Source: Actinomycetes bacterium | GTDB taxonomy: Bacteria; Actinomycetota; Coriobacteriia; Coriobacteriales; Eggerthellaceae | Direction of reading: 5' to 3' | Assembly: GCA_023429565.1 (NCBI GenBank) | Contig: JAEZDJ010000038.1 | Location: 1-49,360, forward strand | DNA: 49,360 nucleotides | Shown: positions 17,211 through 25,147 of the stretch, in pieces | How the letters are laid out: the number at the start of each line of letters is the position of its first letter | How positions within the stretch are numbered: position 1 is the stretch's first letter | Program-made: the position numbers and the translations under genes | The notes under the pieces: generated by a model | Databases searched by the model: none | What the model was told of the DNA's origin: nothing | The model's input: the letters and a program-made list of their open reading frames with translations, nothing else

Positions 17211-18434
17211 ATGTCTGAGAAGGCAAAGATATCAGGTGGCCAGATCGGTGTTTTCGTAGCTTTGATGTGCATGTATTTCATCGGTCCTATGCACAGCGCC
17301 GTGAATGTGGCATCCCAGGAAATCATGGCGGTGTATGGCGTCGATGCCAACGCCGTCTCCTACATGGTCTCCATCACCAATCTGCTGGAGATTCCCGCCG
17401 CCTTGGCCATCGGCCTCGTCGCGGGACGCAAGCTGAGCTATCGCGTGTGCGCCTTGCTTGCCACGGCGCTCGTCGTCATCGGGGGCCTGCCCGCCATCCT
17501 GGGTGCGGCGCTTCCCTGGTGGGGCATCATGGCCACGCGTTGTGTTCTCGGCCTTGGCCTCGGGTGCTTCATGCCCATCGTCATGGGCGTCATCTCGCTC
17601 ATGTTCCAGAAGGAGTCCGTCCGCGCAACGATGATGTCCATTGCGTCCGTATGCTTCAACGTCGGCATGATCGTGCTCACGTCCGCCGCTGGCATTCTGG
17701 GCGCCATTTCATGGAATCTGGCATGGAGCATCTACCTCATCGCCCTTATTCCGTTCGCGTTATGCATTTTCCTGCTCAATCCCAAGAACGTTCCGGCCGT
17801 TCCTCAGGAAGACGAGAAGGGGGAGAAGGTCAAGATCAAGCTTCCCGTTTCCGGTTGGGTCCTGCTCGTGCTGTTCCTCGGCACCATCATCATGAGCCAA
17901 TCCCTGTTCAATTTGGGTGGGGTGTCCATTGGTGCCGTCGTTGCCAATCCTGCCGTCATCGGCACCGTGTTCTCGCTTTTTTCCGTCGGAGCCATCGCGG
18001 CAGCCGTGTTATTCGGGCCCGCATACAAATTTATAAGCGCCTACACGATTCCCGTGTTCTGGATCGTCGGTCTGATCGGTTATTTTCTGTGGTACGTGGC
18101 TCATGTCACGGGCAACGTCATCCTTTTCTATGTGGCCATCATCCTTGCCGGTTTTGGGACCAACACGATGACCGTCGGCGTGCCCATGTTGCTGTCCACC
18201 TTCGTGGCCCCTGCCATCGTCGGTGCGGTCATGGGATTCAGCTACGTGTTTCAGAATGGCGGTGGTTTTCTCGCCTCACCCATCGACCAAGCCATCACCG
18301 CCATTGCCGGCGCGGATCCCATCCTGAGCTCCGTATGGATATTCAACGTCATCCTCGGCATTGTTCTGCTTGTCGGCATGTTCTGGGTTGCCAAGAAAGC
18401 TAAGGCCATGAAGGTCGCCGACGCTGAGGAGTAG
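17211..18434 (+). CDS. MFS transporter (407 aa)
   Basis: Twelve-segment major facilitator protein with a charged cytoplasmic loop near residues 195-210 (EDEKGEKVKIKLP). MVSITNLLEIPAALAIGLVAGR carries the MFS loop 2-3 region (AGRKLSYR). I start at ATG 17211 (MSEKAKISGGQ) behind GAAAGGGGA; the open frame upstream has no ribosome site. It resembles the transporter at 25148 in length and in the GVDA-x3-SYM/SYL segment, so the two probably recognise related compounds. It has its own AAACTTACTT promoter and ends at a strong terminator, so it can be expressed alone as well as with module C. Substrate unknown; likely uptake or exchange of the aromatic compound handled nearby. Confidence 0.87.
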   Translation: MSEKAKISGGQIGVFVALMCMYFIGPMHSAVNVASQEIMAVYGVDANAVSYMVSITNLLEIPAALAIGLVAGRKLSYRVCALLATALVVIGGLPAILGAALPWWGIMATRCVLGLGLGCFMPIVMGVISLMFQKESVRATMMSIASVCFNVGMIVLTSAAGILGAISWNLAWSIYLIALIPFALCIFLLNPKNVPAVPQEDEKGEKVKIKLPVSGWVLLVLFLGTIIMSQSLFNLGGVSIGAVVANPAVIGTVFSLFSVGAIAAAVLFGPAYKFISAYTIPVFWIVGLIGYFLWYVAHVTGNVILFYVAIILAGFGTNTMTVGVPMLLSTFVAPAIVGAVMGFSYVFQNGGGFLASPIDQAITAIAGADPILSSVWIFNVILGIVLLVGMFWVAKKAKAMKVADAEE

Positions 18435-18479
18435 CGTCGGATCGTGTGAATTCGCCTTCTGATCTGATCGGTGGCATGA

Positions 18480-18516
18480 AGCCTGGGCCCCCAGAAAACG
18501 GGGCCCAGGCTTTTGT
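18480..18516 (+). terminator. Rho-independent terminator after the MFS gene
   Basis: GCCTGGGCCCC (18481-18491) and GGGGCCCAGGC (18500-18510) form an 11-bp GC-rich stem, extended by A18480-T18511, followed by TTTTGT. This is the clearest intrinsic terminator in the window and acts on plus-strand transcription of the MFS gene. Confidence 0.9.
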
Positions 18517-18658
18517 GTGGCGAGACTCACCTGTTTTGTCTTGTGTGAGGCTGCCAAAGCCCCTTTTCCTCGTGCCTTTCGGCAGAAGCGGGGGCTTTGA
18601 TGGAATAGCGCCGCAGGTGACTGAATTGCCGATGATGCCAGGACTGCCTCTGATGTCG

Positions 18659-18916
18659 CTAGTTCGGTGCGCCAGGCGCAGGGGGCGTTCCCGGCGCTGT
18701 GGGAGCGCCGGGAGCTTTCGGTGCTCCGGGAGCGCCTGGAACGCCGGGGGCTCCGGGCACTCCTGGTGCTCCCGGAGCGCTCGGCATGCCGGGCATGCTC
18801 GGGCCCTTGGGCAATTCGGCACCGCACTGAGGGCAGGTCGAATCTGTCGGCTTGATCGTTGCCCCGCATTGGGGGCATTTCTTTTCAAGGTTGGCGGCTG
18901 CTGGTCTGAAGCACAT
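18659..18916 (-). CDS. Zinc-ribbon protein with Pro/Gly/Ala repeat tail (85 aa)
   Basis: Starts MCFRPAAANLEKKCPQC; two CPQC knuckles separated by 12 residues form one zinc ribbon. From about residue 43 the chain is a low-complexity collagen-like tail of PGAPGVPGAP-type triplets to the end (PAPGAPN). The start at 18916 has AGGAAGGA upstream on the minus strand; a longer frame to 19048 lacks support. It is transcribed from its own AAACTTACTT-type element (18989-18998), downstream of the module D ferredoxin. Same architecture as the proteins at 6779 and 34335. No enzymatic motif; the flexible tail suggests a scaffold or docking role, which is speculation. Confidence 0.72.
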   Translation of the reverse strand: MCFRPAAANLEKKCPQCGATIKPTDSTCPQCGAELPKGPSMPGMPSAPGAPGVPGAPGVPGAPGAPKAPGAPTAPGTPPAPGAPN

Positions 18917-18973
18917 CGCATGTTCCTTCCTGTTGGGTTGGCGCGGGCGGGATGATCTTTTCCCGTGCCGTCC

Positions 18974-18998
18974 ATCTTGCGGATAAAAAAGTAAGTTA
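18974..18998 (-). promoter_or_regulatory. Variant AAACTTACTT element upstream of zinc-ribbon gene
   Basis: On the minus strand TAACTTACTT (18998-18989) differs from the shared element by one base. Nine bases further is CAAGAT, a poor -10. The element is 73 bases before the start codon. It is the weakest of the five copies. Confidence 0.4.
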
Positions 18999-19114
18999 TC
19001 CATGGTTATGCTTTGATGAATACGATAGTAATCTGGTATAACAATCATGAAAAGGGAAGGTGCGGGATCACGCGTTCCGCACGTCGGACACGCACGACCC
19101 CGCGGTTAGGCTGA

Positions 19115-19450
19115 TCAGGGAAGGAAGATCACGGCTTTCGATCCCTTTTCCTCGAGCTTTTTGGAAAGCTCATCGACAGGGCCCCATGCGATGACGCTCG
19201 CAAGGCAGTGCAGGACGCAGGTTGGGATGCCTCCCGCATCCACGCGGTCTCTGCACAGGTCGCAGGAACTTGTGGGAAAGGGCAGATAATTCCATTCGAG
19301 CTTGCCTTCCTCCATCTCGAACGGCCCAAACTCGACCATCTTGATGCCCCATCTGTCCAAGGGAAAGCCATGCTCGTTCTTGCATGCCAGCTCGCAGCTT
19401 TGGCAACCGGTGCAGAATTCGTAGTCGATCATCAATCCGATCTTGCCCAT
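19115..19450 (-). CDS. Small two-cluster [4Fe-4S] ferredoxin (111 aa)
   Basis: Partner ferredoxin of the module D enzyme, which ends 13 bases before its ATG; AAAGGAGAAG precedes the start. FCTGCQSCELAC and SCDLCRDRV onward provide the C-x2-C-x2-C-x3-C and C-x2-C-x11-C-x3-C ligand groups for two [4Fe-4S] clusters. Shortest of the seven copies, with no extra cysteine. Cytosolic. A GC-rich, imperfect stem downstream (about 19055-19105) may stop the transcript before the separately promoted zinc-ribbon gene. Confidence 0.92.
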   Translation of the reverse strand: MGKIGLMIDYEFCTGCQSCELACKNEHGFPLDRWGIKMVEFGPFEMEEGKLEWNYLPFPTSSCDLCRDRVDAGGIPTCVLHCLASVIAWGPVDELSKKLEEKGSKAVIFLP

Positions 19451-19463
19451 GGTCTTCTCCTTT

Positions 19464-21749
19464 CTAGAGCACGCGCTCTTCGGCCGGTGTTCGGTACACT
19501 TTCACGGGTATCTGCTTGTAAGGGGCGCCGAACCCCATCTTTCCCAAGACGCGGTGTGGGACGAGGTTATTGACGTTGGACTTCCACACGCCATAGAGGT
19601 TTGGCTCCTCGCCGTCTTCCTCGGGGTACCACCATCCGTGCGCGGCAGCCAAGACGTCCTTGCGGACGATGGGGGTCACCTTTGCTATCTCATGCGCCGA
19701 TCCCCAGGGGTTCTCGATCGTGACCTCATCGCCTGTCTTGATGTCCAGTTCGGCGGCCGTCATGGGGTGTATCTCCAGATATGGTTCGGGGGTGAGTTGA
19801 CGCAAGCTGGGAATCTGTCGATGCTCTGAGTGGAACGACGCATAGTAACGTGCGCCGGTCGTACACATGAGCGGGTATTCCTTTGCCAGATCGGGGCGTG
19901 CCTCGGCACCGAGCTTCGGAGGGAAGTAATAGGGCAACGGGTCGTCTCCGAGCGCTTGATAGCCGGTCGACCAGAGTTCCACGCGGCCAGTCGTCGTCTG
20001 GAAGCCCGGTTTGCCGTCGGCGCGGATGAGGCCTCGCTCGTGTTTGCGGTAGCCGCCGATATCGTTGGTGGCCACCACTTTCTCAGAAAGCTCATCCCAG
20101 GTGGTGTCCATTTTCCCCACGTCGTCGGTGAGGTATTCCTCGACGGTCTTGAACGGATATTCCTCGTGATAAGCATGCTGGTAGAAGGCGTTGCCGAAAT
20201 GGATGAGCATCTCGAGGTCTGACTTGCATTCGCCCACCTGCAGTCCTTTGTTAATAGCTCCCGCGATGCCCATCTGGCATCCTTGGTTCGTCATGACGAC
20301 GCCGTCGTGTTCAGCCCATGTGGCCAGAGGCAACACTACGTCTGCCAAGGCCATGACCGTCGGGGTCATGAACATCTCTTTCGCAACAGTGAACTCCATC
20401 TTCATGAGTGCGTCATGCCAACGCTTTGGTTGCGCGGAGCAGGTGGGGGAGAGCAGGTTCGTCGAATCGAACCACGCCATCTTGAGCTCATAGGGGCGGC
20501 CCGTCTCCAGCGCCTCGAGCGTGATGTCGGGATGCGTCGTGTTCAGCAGCACTTTCACGATGGGGTAGACATCCCATCCGATGCATTTGTTCTTGAGCTC
20601 TTCGCTCATGAAATCGGTGGCGCCTGTCATCTCGAACTGCATCTGCACGCCCACGACGGTGCCGCCTGGAACATCGAGGTTGCCAGTGATTGCCGCCATG
20701 GCGATGAGGCACTGGGTCACCTGGCAACCGTTGGGGTTCTGGTCAACCGCCACGCCCATGAGCAGGCTCCAGCGGTGAACGCCGTCGTAGGCGAGCTTGC
20801 GTGCGCAGACGCAGATGTCTTCCGCCGGGATGCCGCAGGTTTCGGCCGCGAATTCGGGTGGGTATTCCTGCACTCGTTCGGCCAGCTCATCGTAGCCGTA
20901 GCACCATTTGTCGATGAAGTCATGGTCGACGAGGTCTTCATTGACGAGCACATTCAAGATAGAGAGGCATAGGGCGGCATCCGTGCCTGGAAGTATCTGC
21001 AGCACCTGATCCGCGCGGGTCGCGAGCCAGTTTACCCGGGGGTCCACCATGATGAGCTTGCTTCCGCGTTTCATGAGTTCGATGAGCGCATGGCCCCAGA
21101 GCCCATCTGGGTTTGACTTGAGCGGTTCCTTGCCGAGGCAGAACACGTGGTCGGGAACGACGAACGAGGGGTCGTTCCAGACATCGATGAACCCCCCTCC
21201 ATAATCGAGCTCGATGTAGGCGCTTCCCAGCATCATGGTCATGGCTGTCTGTCGCGGGCCCATGCATGACCAACCTGACTGGGCGTAGCAGTTGTTCGGA
21301 GTACGCAGCACCTTCGAGGACAGCGTGAAGCCGTAGCGCACGGCCTCACGACCCGTTCCCATGTAGACGCAGATGGATTCCGGGCCATAGTTCGAACGGA
21401 TCCCTTCGGTCTTGGACACGATGAGGTCGGTTGCCTCGTCCCAGCTGATGCGCTCCCACGCATCCAGCCCTCGATCCTCGCGGGCGCGCTTCATGGGGTG
21501 GAGGATGCGGTCCGGGTGGTAGACCGCCTCCTTGAGCGCGAGGCACCGTGGGCAGAGGCGCCCTTGGGTGAGCTGGTGGTCGGGGTCGCCTTCGACCTTT
21601 ATGAGCTCGCCGTCCTTGACGAACAGGCGAACGCCGCACCCCACGGCATGACATCCCGGAGGCGACCAGGCACAGGTGCGGATCACCTCGGTTCCGTCCT
21701 CGAGAACGGTCTTCTTCGGCACGGGATTGTCTTTGAAATGAAAAGCCAT
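19464..21749 (-). CDS. Molybdopterin oxidoreductase catalytic subunit (761 aa), module D
   Basis: Cytosolic Mo-bis-PGD enzyme, closest within the window to the module C enzyme. Cysteines C26-x6-C33-x4-C38 and C66-x2-C69 (GRLCPRC); WERISWDEA (98-106); candidate Mo ligand C162 in SGWSCMGPR; TTGARYYASFHSEHRQ and AHGWWYPE near the C-terminus (the usual Asp before HGWW is Ala here). ATG 21749 is chosen because AGAGGAG lies 6-7 bases before it; the frame is open 15 codons further. No signal peptide. Transcribed divergently from module E, with both promoters carrying the shared AAACTTACTT element, so the two enzymes are probably induced together. Substrate unknown. Confidence 0.9.
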   Translation of the reverse strand: MAFHFKDNPVPKKTVLEDGTEVIRTCAWSPPGCHAVGCGVRLFVKDGELIKVEGDPDHQLTQGRLCPRCLALKEAVYHPDRILHPMKRAREDRGLDAWERISWDEATDLIVSKTEGIRSNYGPESICVYMGTGREAVRYGFTLSSKVLRTPNNCYAQSGWSCMGPRQTAMTMMLGSAYIELDYGGGFIDVWNDPSFVVPDHVFCLGKEPLKSNPDGLWGHALIELMKRGSKLIMVDPRVNWLATRADQVLQILPGTDAALCLSILNVLVNEDLVDHDFIDKWCYGYDELAERVQEYPPEFAAETCGIPAEDICVCARKLAYDGVHRWSLLMGVAVDQNPNGCQVTQCLIAMAAITGNLDVPGGTVVGVQMQFEMTGATDFMSEELKNKCIGWDVYPIVKVLLNTTHPDITLEALETGRPYELKMAWFDSTNLLSPTCSAQPKRWHDALMKMEFTVAKEMFMTPTVMALADVVLPLATWAEHDGVVMTNQGCQMGIAGAINKGLQVGECKSDLEMLIHFGNAFYQHAYHEEYPFKTVEEYLTDDVGKMDTTWDELSEKVVATNDIGGYRKHERGLIRADGKPGFQTTTGRVELWSTGYQALGDDPLPYYFPPKLGAEARPDLAKEYPLMCTTGARYYASFHSEHRQIPSLRQLTPEPYLEIHPMTAAELDIKTGDEVTIENPWGSAHEIAKVTPIVRKDVLAAAHGWWYPEEDGEEPNLYGVWKSNVNNLVPHRVLGKMGFGAPYKQIPVKVYRTPAEERVL

Positions 21750-21901
21750 CAGGTGCTCCTCTCTAGCGACAAAGGGTTTCATGCGAGACCTCATGGAGGT
21801 TCCGCGATCGTCCGGCCCTCAAAGGTCCGTGCGCGACGGCTCGTCCTTCGGAAGGTCGCACGTTATAGGGAGAGTAGAAGCGTCTGATCGTTGGCTCCTC
21901 A

Positions 21902-21926
21902 ATGATAGGAGCAAGCAAGTAAGTTT
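21902..21926 (-). promoter_or_regulatory. Shared AAACTTACTT element with -10-like TATCAT, upstream of module D enzyme
   Basis: On the minus strand AAACTTACTT occupies 21926-21917, then nine bases, then TATCAT at 21907-21902. Same element and spacing as upstream of athL and the MFS at 17211. Confidence 0.62.
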
Positions 21927-21993
21927 CCCAGTGTCGAACGGAGGGTCCAAAGGGGTGACTTTTACCATCCATCACCGTTTTCCCGCCTCTCGC

Positions 21994-22017
21994 AAACTTA
22001 CTTTTTCCTCGTATTCT
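21994..22017 (+). promoter_or_regulatory. Shared AAACTTACTT element with -10-like TATTCT, upstream of module E enzyme
   Basis: AAACTTACTT at 21994-22003, eight bases, TATTCT at 22012-22017. The bases just after the ten-mer (TTTCC) also match the athL copy, so identity extends to about 15 bases. Confidence 0.62.
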
Positions 22018-22241
22018 TACAGCAGTGAAAGGAATCTATTCGCTGATCTGGGGAATTCAAACCATTGTTGCCACATATGTCAGACGAGGGACATCCATGG
22101 TGGCCAGAGTCGAAGGGGGATGTGATCGATTGGCGGCCGTGCGGTGCCCATGCACTACGCGGTGATGACGGAGCCTATGCATGTCGCGGTGCATTGACGA
22201 GTCGAACATTCGAACGCAGAGGACTCGAGAGGAGACGAGGT

Positions 22242-24650
22242 ATGGTTAAGCGCATAGATATGGAAGTCGATCAGGGGGGTGCCAACGAGGTCCGCCCCGA
22301 CTTCTTTCGTGAACCGCCGGTGAAGTACACCGGCGGAGACCTGCCATGGCAATGGGAGGAAGGTGACATGATCGCCACCCGCACAGGAGCGTGGGCGGCA
22401 CCCGGCTGCCATGACGGATGCGGTGTCATCATATACACAAACAAGGAGACGGGTAAGTTCGTCAAGGTCGAGGGGGATGAGGAAAGTCCCTACTACCAAG
22501 GCCGTCTCTGTGCCCGATGCATCACGCTCAAGGAGGCGGTCTACCATCCGGACCGCGTCCTCTATCCCATGAAACGTGACCCCGAGCACCGTGGCAAGGC
22601 TGACAAGTGGGAACGCATCGGTTGGGATGAGGCATACTCGATGATCAAGGAGAAATTCGATCGGATCAAGGCGGAGTCCGGAGCGAAGTCAGTGGTGTTC
22701 CATCTGGGAACCGGTCGTGGCACCGCGCCCTACATGACGCGCCTGCAGTATGCCTTTGGATCGGTCCAGTATGCTTACATGCTTTCAGGGAACAGTTGCT
22801 ATGTGCCGCGCGTTGGTGCCTCGAACGTCCTCATGGGAACCTACACCGTTCCCGACTGTTCGCAGAACCATCATGATCGCTACGAACATGAGGGATGGGT
22901 GCCGCCGAAAAATATCTTTATATGGGGCAACAATCCCCTCGTTTCGAATGCCGACGGCAATCTTGGTCATTGGGTTGTGGACTGCATGAAGCGTGGCAGC
23001 AGGCTCGTGGTCATCGACCCGAAGCTCACCTGGCTTGCGGCGCGTGCCGACCTGTGGTTGCAGATACGCTGTGGTACCGATGCCGCACTTGCGCTCGCCA
23101 TGGGGAAATACATCGTCGAAGAGGATCTTTACGACCATGAGTTCGTCGAGAACTGGTGCTATGGCTTCGAATACTACTATGAGGCCACGCGTGAATGGAC
23201 GCTGGAGAAGGCATCGGAGGTGACGTGGCTGCCGGTCGAGAAGATTGCCCGTGCCGCCCGCATGATGGCCGAGAAGCCGACCTCGGTCCAGTGGGGTCTG
23301 GCGCTCGATATGACCATGGAATGTCTTGCAGGATCGGCCGCTGTCATAGACCTATGGTCCATCACCGGTCAGATCGACATTCCCGGCGGCATGGTCACCG
23401 TGCACCAACCGTTTAACATCCAGACGTGGAATCCTCCCGACCCTGCCGAGTGCTTGACGCTTGAGGAACAGGGGCAGCGCATCGGGGGAGAGGACTTTCC
23501 GGCGCTCAAATACTCAGGCGTCGTGCTCACGCAGGCGGACATGACTATCGATCAGATGCTTTCCAGCCGGCCCTACAAGATCCGCGCCAACTGGATTCAG
23601 TCCACTAATCCTTTGGCCTGCACGGCACAGGAGTCTGACACGCGCATGGAACAGGCGTACAGAAACGCTGAATTCAACGTCATGGTCGATCCCTTTATGA
23701 CGCCGACGGCGCAGGCGTGCTGTGATGTGTTTTTACCCGTGTGCATGTATCCCGAGCGCGATGGCATCCGCTCCATCTACTATCATGTGCAGACCACGAA
23801 CAAGGCGTGCAAAGCCCTTGGAGAAAGCAAGTCGGACATGGAGATATGCTGGGAGCTCGGCCGTCAGTGGAACGCCACGCTCTGGCCAGGGGAGACGCTT
23901 GAAGAGTTCTTCACGTTCACCCTGAAAGAGACTGGCATGACGTTTGAGGAGGCTCGTGTCGAGAATTGGATCTACCCCGAATATCATTATGAGAAATTCC
24001 GCAAGGGAGAGCAGCGGCCGGATGGCCAGCTTGGGTTCAACACGCCCACCGGACGCGTTGAGCTGTATTCGACGCTCTTCGTTCAATGGAGACAGAAGCC
24101 TGTCCCTCACTACGCCGAGCCTCCCTATAGCCCTAACCACGTGCCGGCACGGTTCGATCAGGACGACTATCTCAATAAGTATCCGCTCATCATGACCACG
24201 GGCGCACGACAGTGGGCCTCGTTTCACTCAGAGCATCGTCAGATGCCGCACCTGAGGGCATTGCATCCCGATCCGGAGTTCGAGATAGCTCCCGAGGCAG
24301 CCGAGAAGTATGGGGTGCATCATGGGGAGTGGTGCTGGATAGAGAACTACCTCGGCCGCGTGCAGCTCAAGGCGAACGTGTCGCCGGTCCTCGATCCCTC
24401 GACCATCTCGCTCGATCACGGCTGGTGGTTTCCTGAGCGTAACGCGGAAGACGTCGGCGAGGGCTGTTATGGCACCTATGCTTCGAACCCCAATGTCATC
24501 ATCGAGGCCGGTTGCGGAGAAAGCGGGTTCGGCAACAATTGCAAGTCGCATATGTGCCGCGTGTATCCGTGTGACCCCGGAGATGTCGTCGGCGACACCG
24601 ACATGGACGATATCGTGACGCGATTCGCAATGGACGAGGAGCTGATATAG
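22242..24650 (+). CDS. Molybdopterin oxidoreductase catalytic subunit (802 aa), module E
   Basis: Cytosolic Mo-bis-PGD enzyme grouping with module F by its C56-x3-C60 (APGCHDGCG) spacing; the other cluster cysteines are C90-x2-C93 (GRLCARC). WERIGWDEAY (123-132), candidate Mo ligand C186 in SGNSCYVPR, MTTGARQWASFHSEHRQ and DHGWWFPE are present. Compared with the 761-aa enzymes it has a longer N-terminus (about 45 residues before the TRT-AWAAPGC segment) and a C-terminal tail of about 35 residues. ATG 22242 follows AGGAG at 22230; the frame is open 59 codons further without a ribosome site. The stop abuts the ferredoxin ATG. Probably a reductase or dehydroxylase; substrate unknown. Confidence 0.9.
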   Translation: MVKRIDMEVDQGGANEVRPDFFREPPVKYTGGDLPWQWEEGDMIATRTGAWAAPGCHDGCGVIIYTNKETGKFVKVEGDEESPYYQGRLCARCITLKEAVYHPDRVLYPMKRDPEHRGKADKWERIGWDEAYSMIKEKFDRIKAESGAKSVVFHLGTGRGTAPYMTRLQYAFGSVQYAYMLSGNSCYVPRVGASNVLMGTYTVPDCSQNHHDRYEHEGWVPPKNIFIWGNNPLVSNADGNLGHWVVDCMKRGSRLVVIDPKLTWLAARADLWLQIRCGTDAALALAMGKYIVEEDLYDHEFVENWCYGFEYYYEATREWTLEKASEVTWLPVEKIARAARMMAEKPTSVQWGLALDMTMECLAGSAAVIDLWSITGQIDIPGGMVTVHQPFNIQTWNPPDPAECLTLEEQGQRIGGEDFPALKYSGVVLTQADMTIDQMLSSRPYKIRANWIQSTNPLACTAQESDTRMEQAYRNAEFNVMVDPFMTPTAQACCDVFLPVCMYPERDGIRSIYYHVQTTNKACKALGESKSDMEICWELGRQWNATLWPGETLEEFFTFTLKETGMTFEEARVENWIYPEYHYEKFRKGEQRPDGQLGFNTPTGRVELYSTLFVQWRQKPVPHYAEPPYSPNHVPARFDQDDYLNKYPLIMTTGARQWASFHSEHRQMPHLRALHPDPEFEIAPEAAEKYGVHHGEWCWIENYLGRVQLKANVSPVLDPSTISLDHGWWFPERNAEDVGEGCYGTYASNPNVIIEAGCGESGFGNNCKSHMCRVYPCDPGDVVGDTDMDDIVTRFAMDEELI

Positions 24651-25010
24651 ATGGTTGCGGGGAAAGCGTGCGGGCTTCTCATAAATTACGAGTACTGCAC
24701 GGGGTGCCATTCGTGCGAGGTCTCATGTCAGATGGAGCATGACTTGCCGGTCGACCGTTGGGGTATTCGGATCCAGAAGATAGGCCCCTGGCTCATAGGG
24801 GAGGACGAGTACCAGTACGATTTCGTTCCGGTGCCCACCGATCAGTGTGACCTCTGTGCCGAACGCACGGCTGCTGGCAAGAAGCCGCTTTGCGTGAAAC
24901 ATTGCCAGAGTTTGGTCATGCACTATGGACCTGTCGATGATCTGGTGGCGGGGTTTGATGGCAAAGGCAAGTTTGTGGTGTTCGTTCCCAAGGCGGGGGC
25001 CATGGCATAA
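24651..25010 (+). CDS. Small two-cluster [4Fe-4S] ferredoxin (119 aa)
   Basis: Its ATG directly follows the stop of the module E enzyme, so the two are translationally coupled. YCTGCHSCEVSC and QCDLCAERTAAG onward supply eight ligands for two [4Fe-4S] clusters. The N-terminus is four residues longer than most copies and carries one additional cysteine (MVAGKAC), and the C-terminus ends in an extra PKAGAMA tail. Cytosolic electron carrier, presumably for module E. Confidence 0.92.
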   Translation: MVAGKACGLLINYEYCTGCHSCEVSCQMEHDLPVDRWGIRIQKIGPWLIGEDEYQYDFVPVPTDQCDLCAERTAAGKKPLCVKHCQSLVMHYGPVDDLVAGFDGKGKFVVFVPKAGAMA

Positions 25011-25147
25011 GGACGCGGTCGATAGGGGGAGGCGTGCCTCGCATGTGGTCCGTGCCTGGCGGGTGCGGGGTTTAAGAGGCACGTCTGTGCCGCCACAATG
25101 GGGGGCGGCATGTGGGGTATGGGCGGTCAGCCACGAAAGGGGCTTCC

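Larger units (their letters stand above)
21750..22241. other. Divergent regulatory region between module D and module E
   Basis: This 492-base gap holds no supported gene. It contains two back-to-back AAACTTACTT promoters, one on each strand, 67 bases apart, and untranslated leaders of roughly 150 bases (minus) and 220 bases (plus). In the minus promoter GCTCC and GGAGC flank the -10 hexamer (21896-21914 region). Leader structure on the plus side is only weakly predicted. Confidence 0.55.

Noticed and set aside
18664..18790. GC-rich imperfect repeats taken at first for a CRISPR array
   Set aside because: They are codon repeats for the Pro/Gly tail, with no spacers or constant repeat unit.
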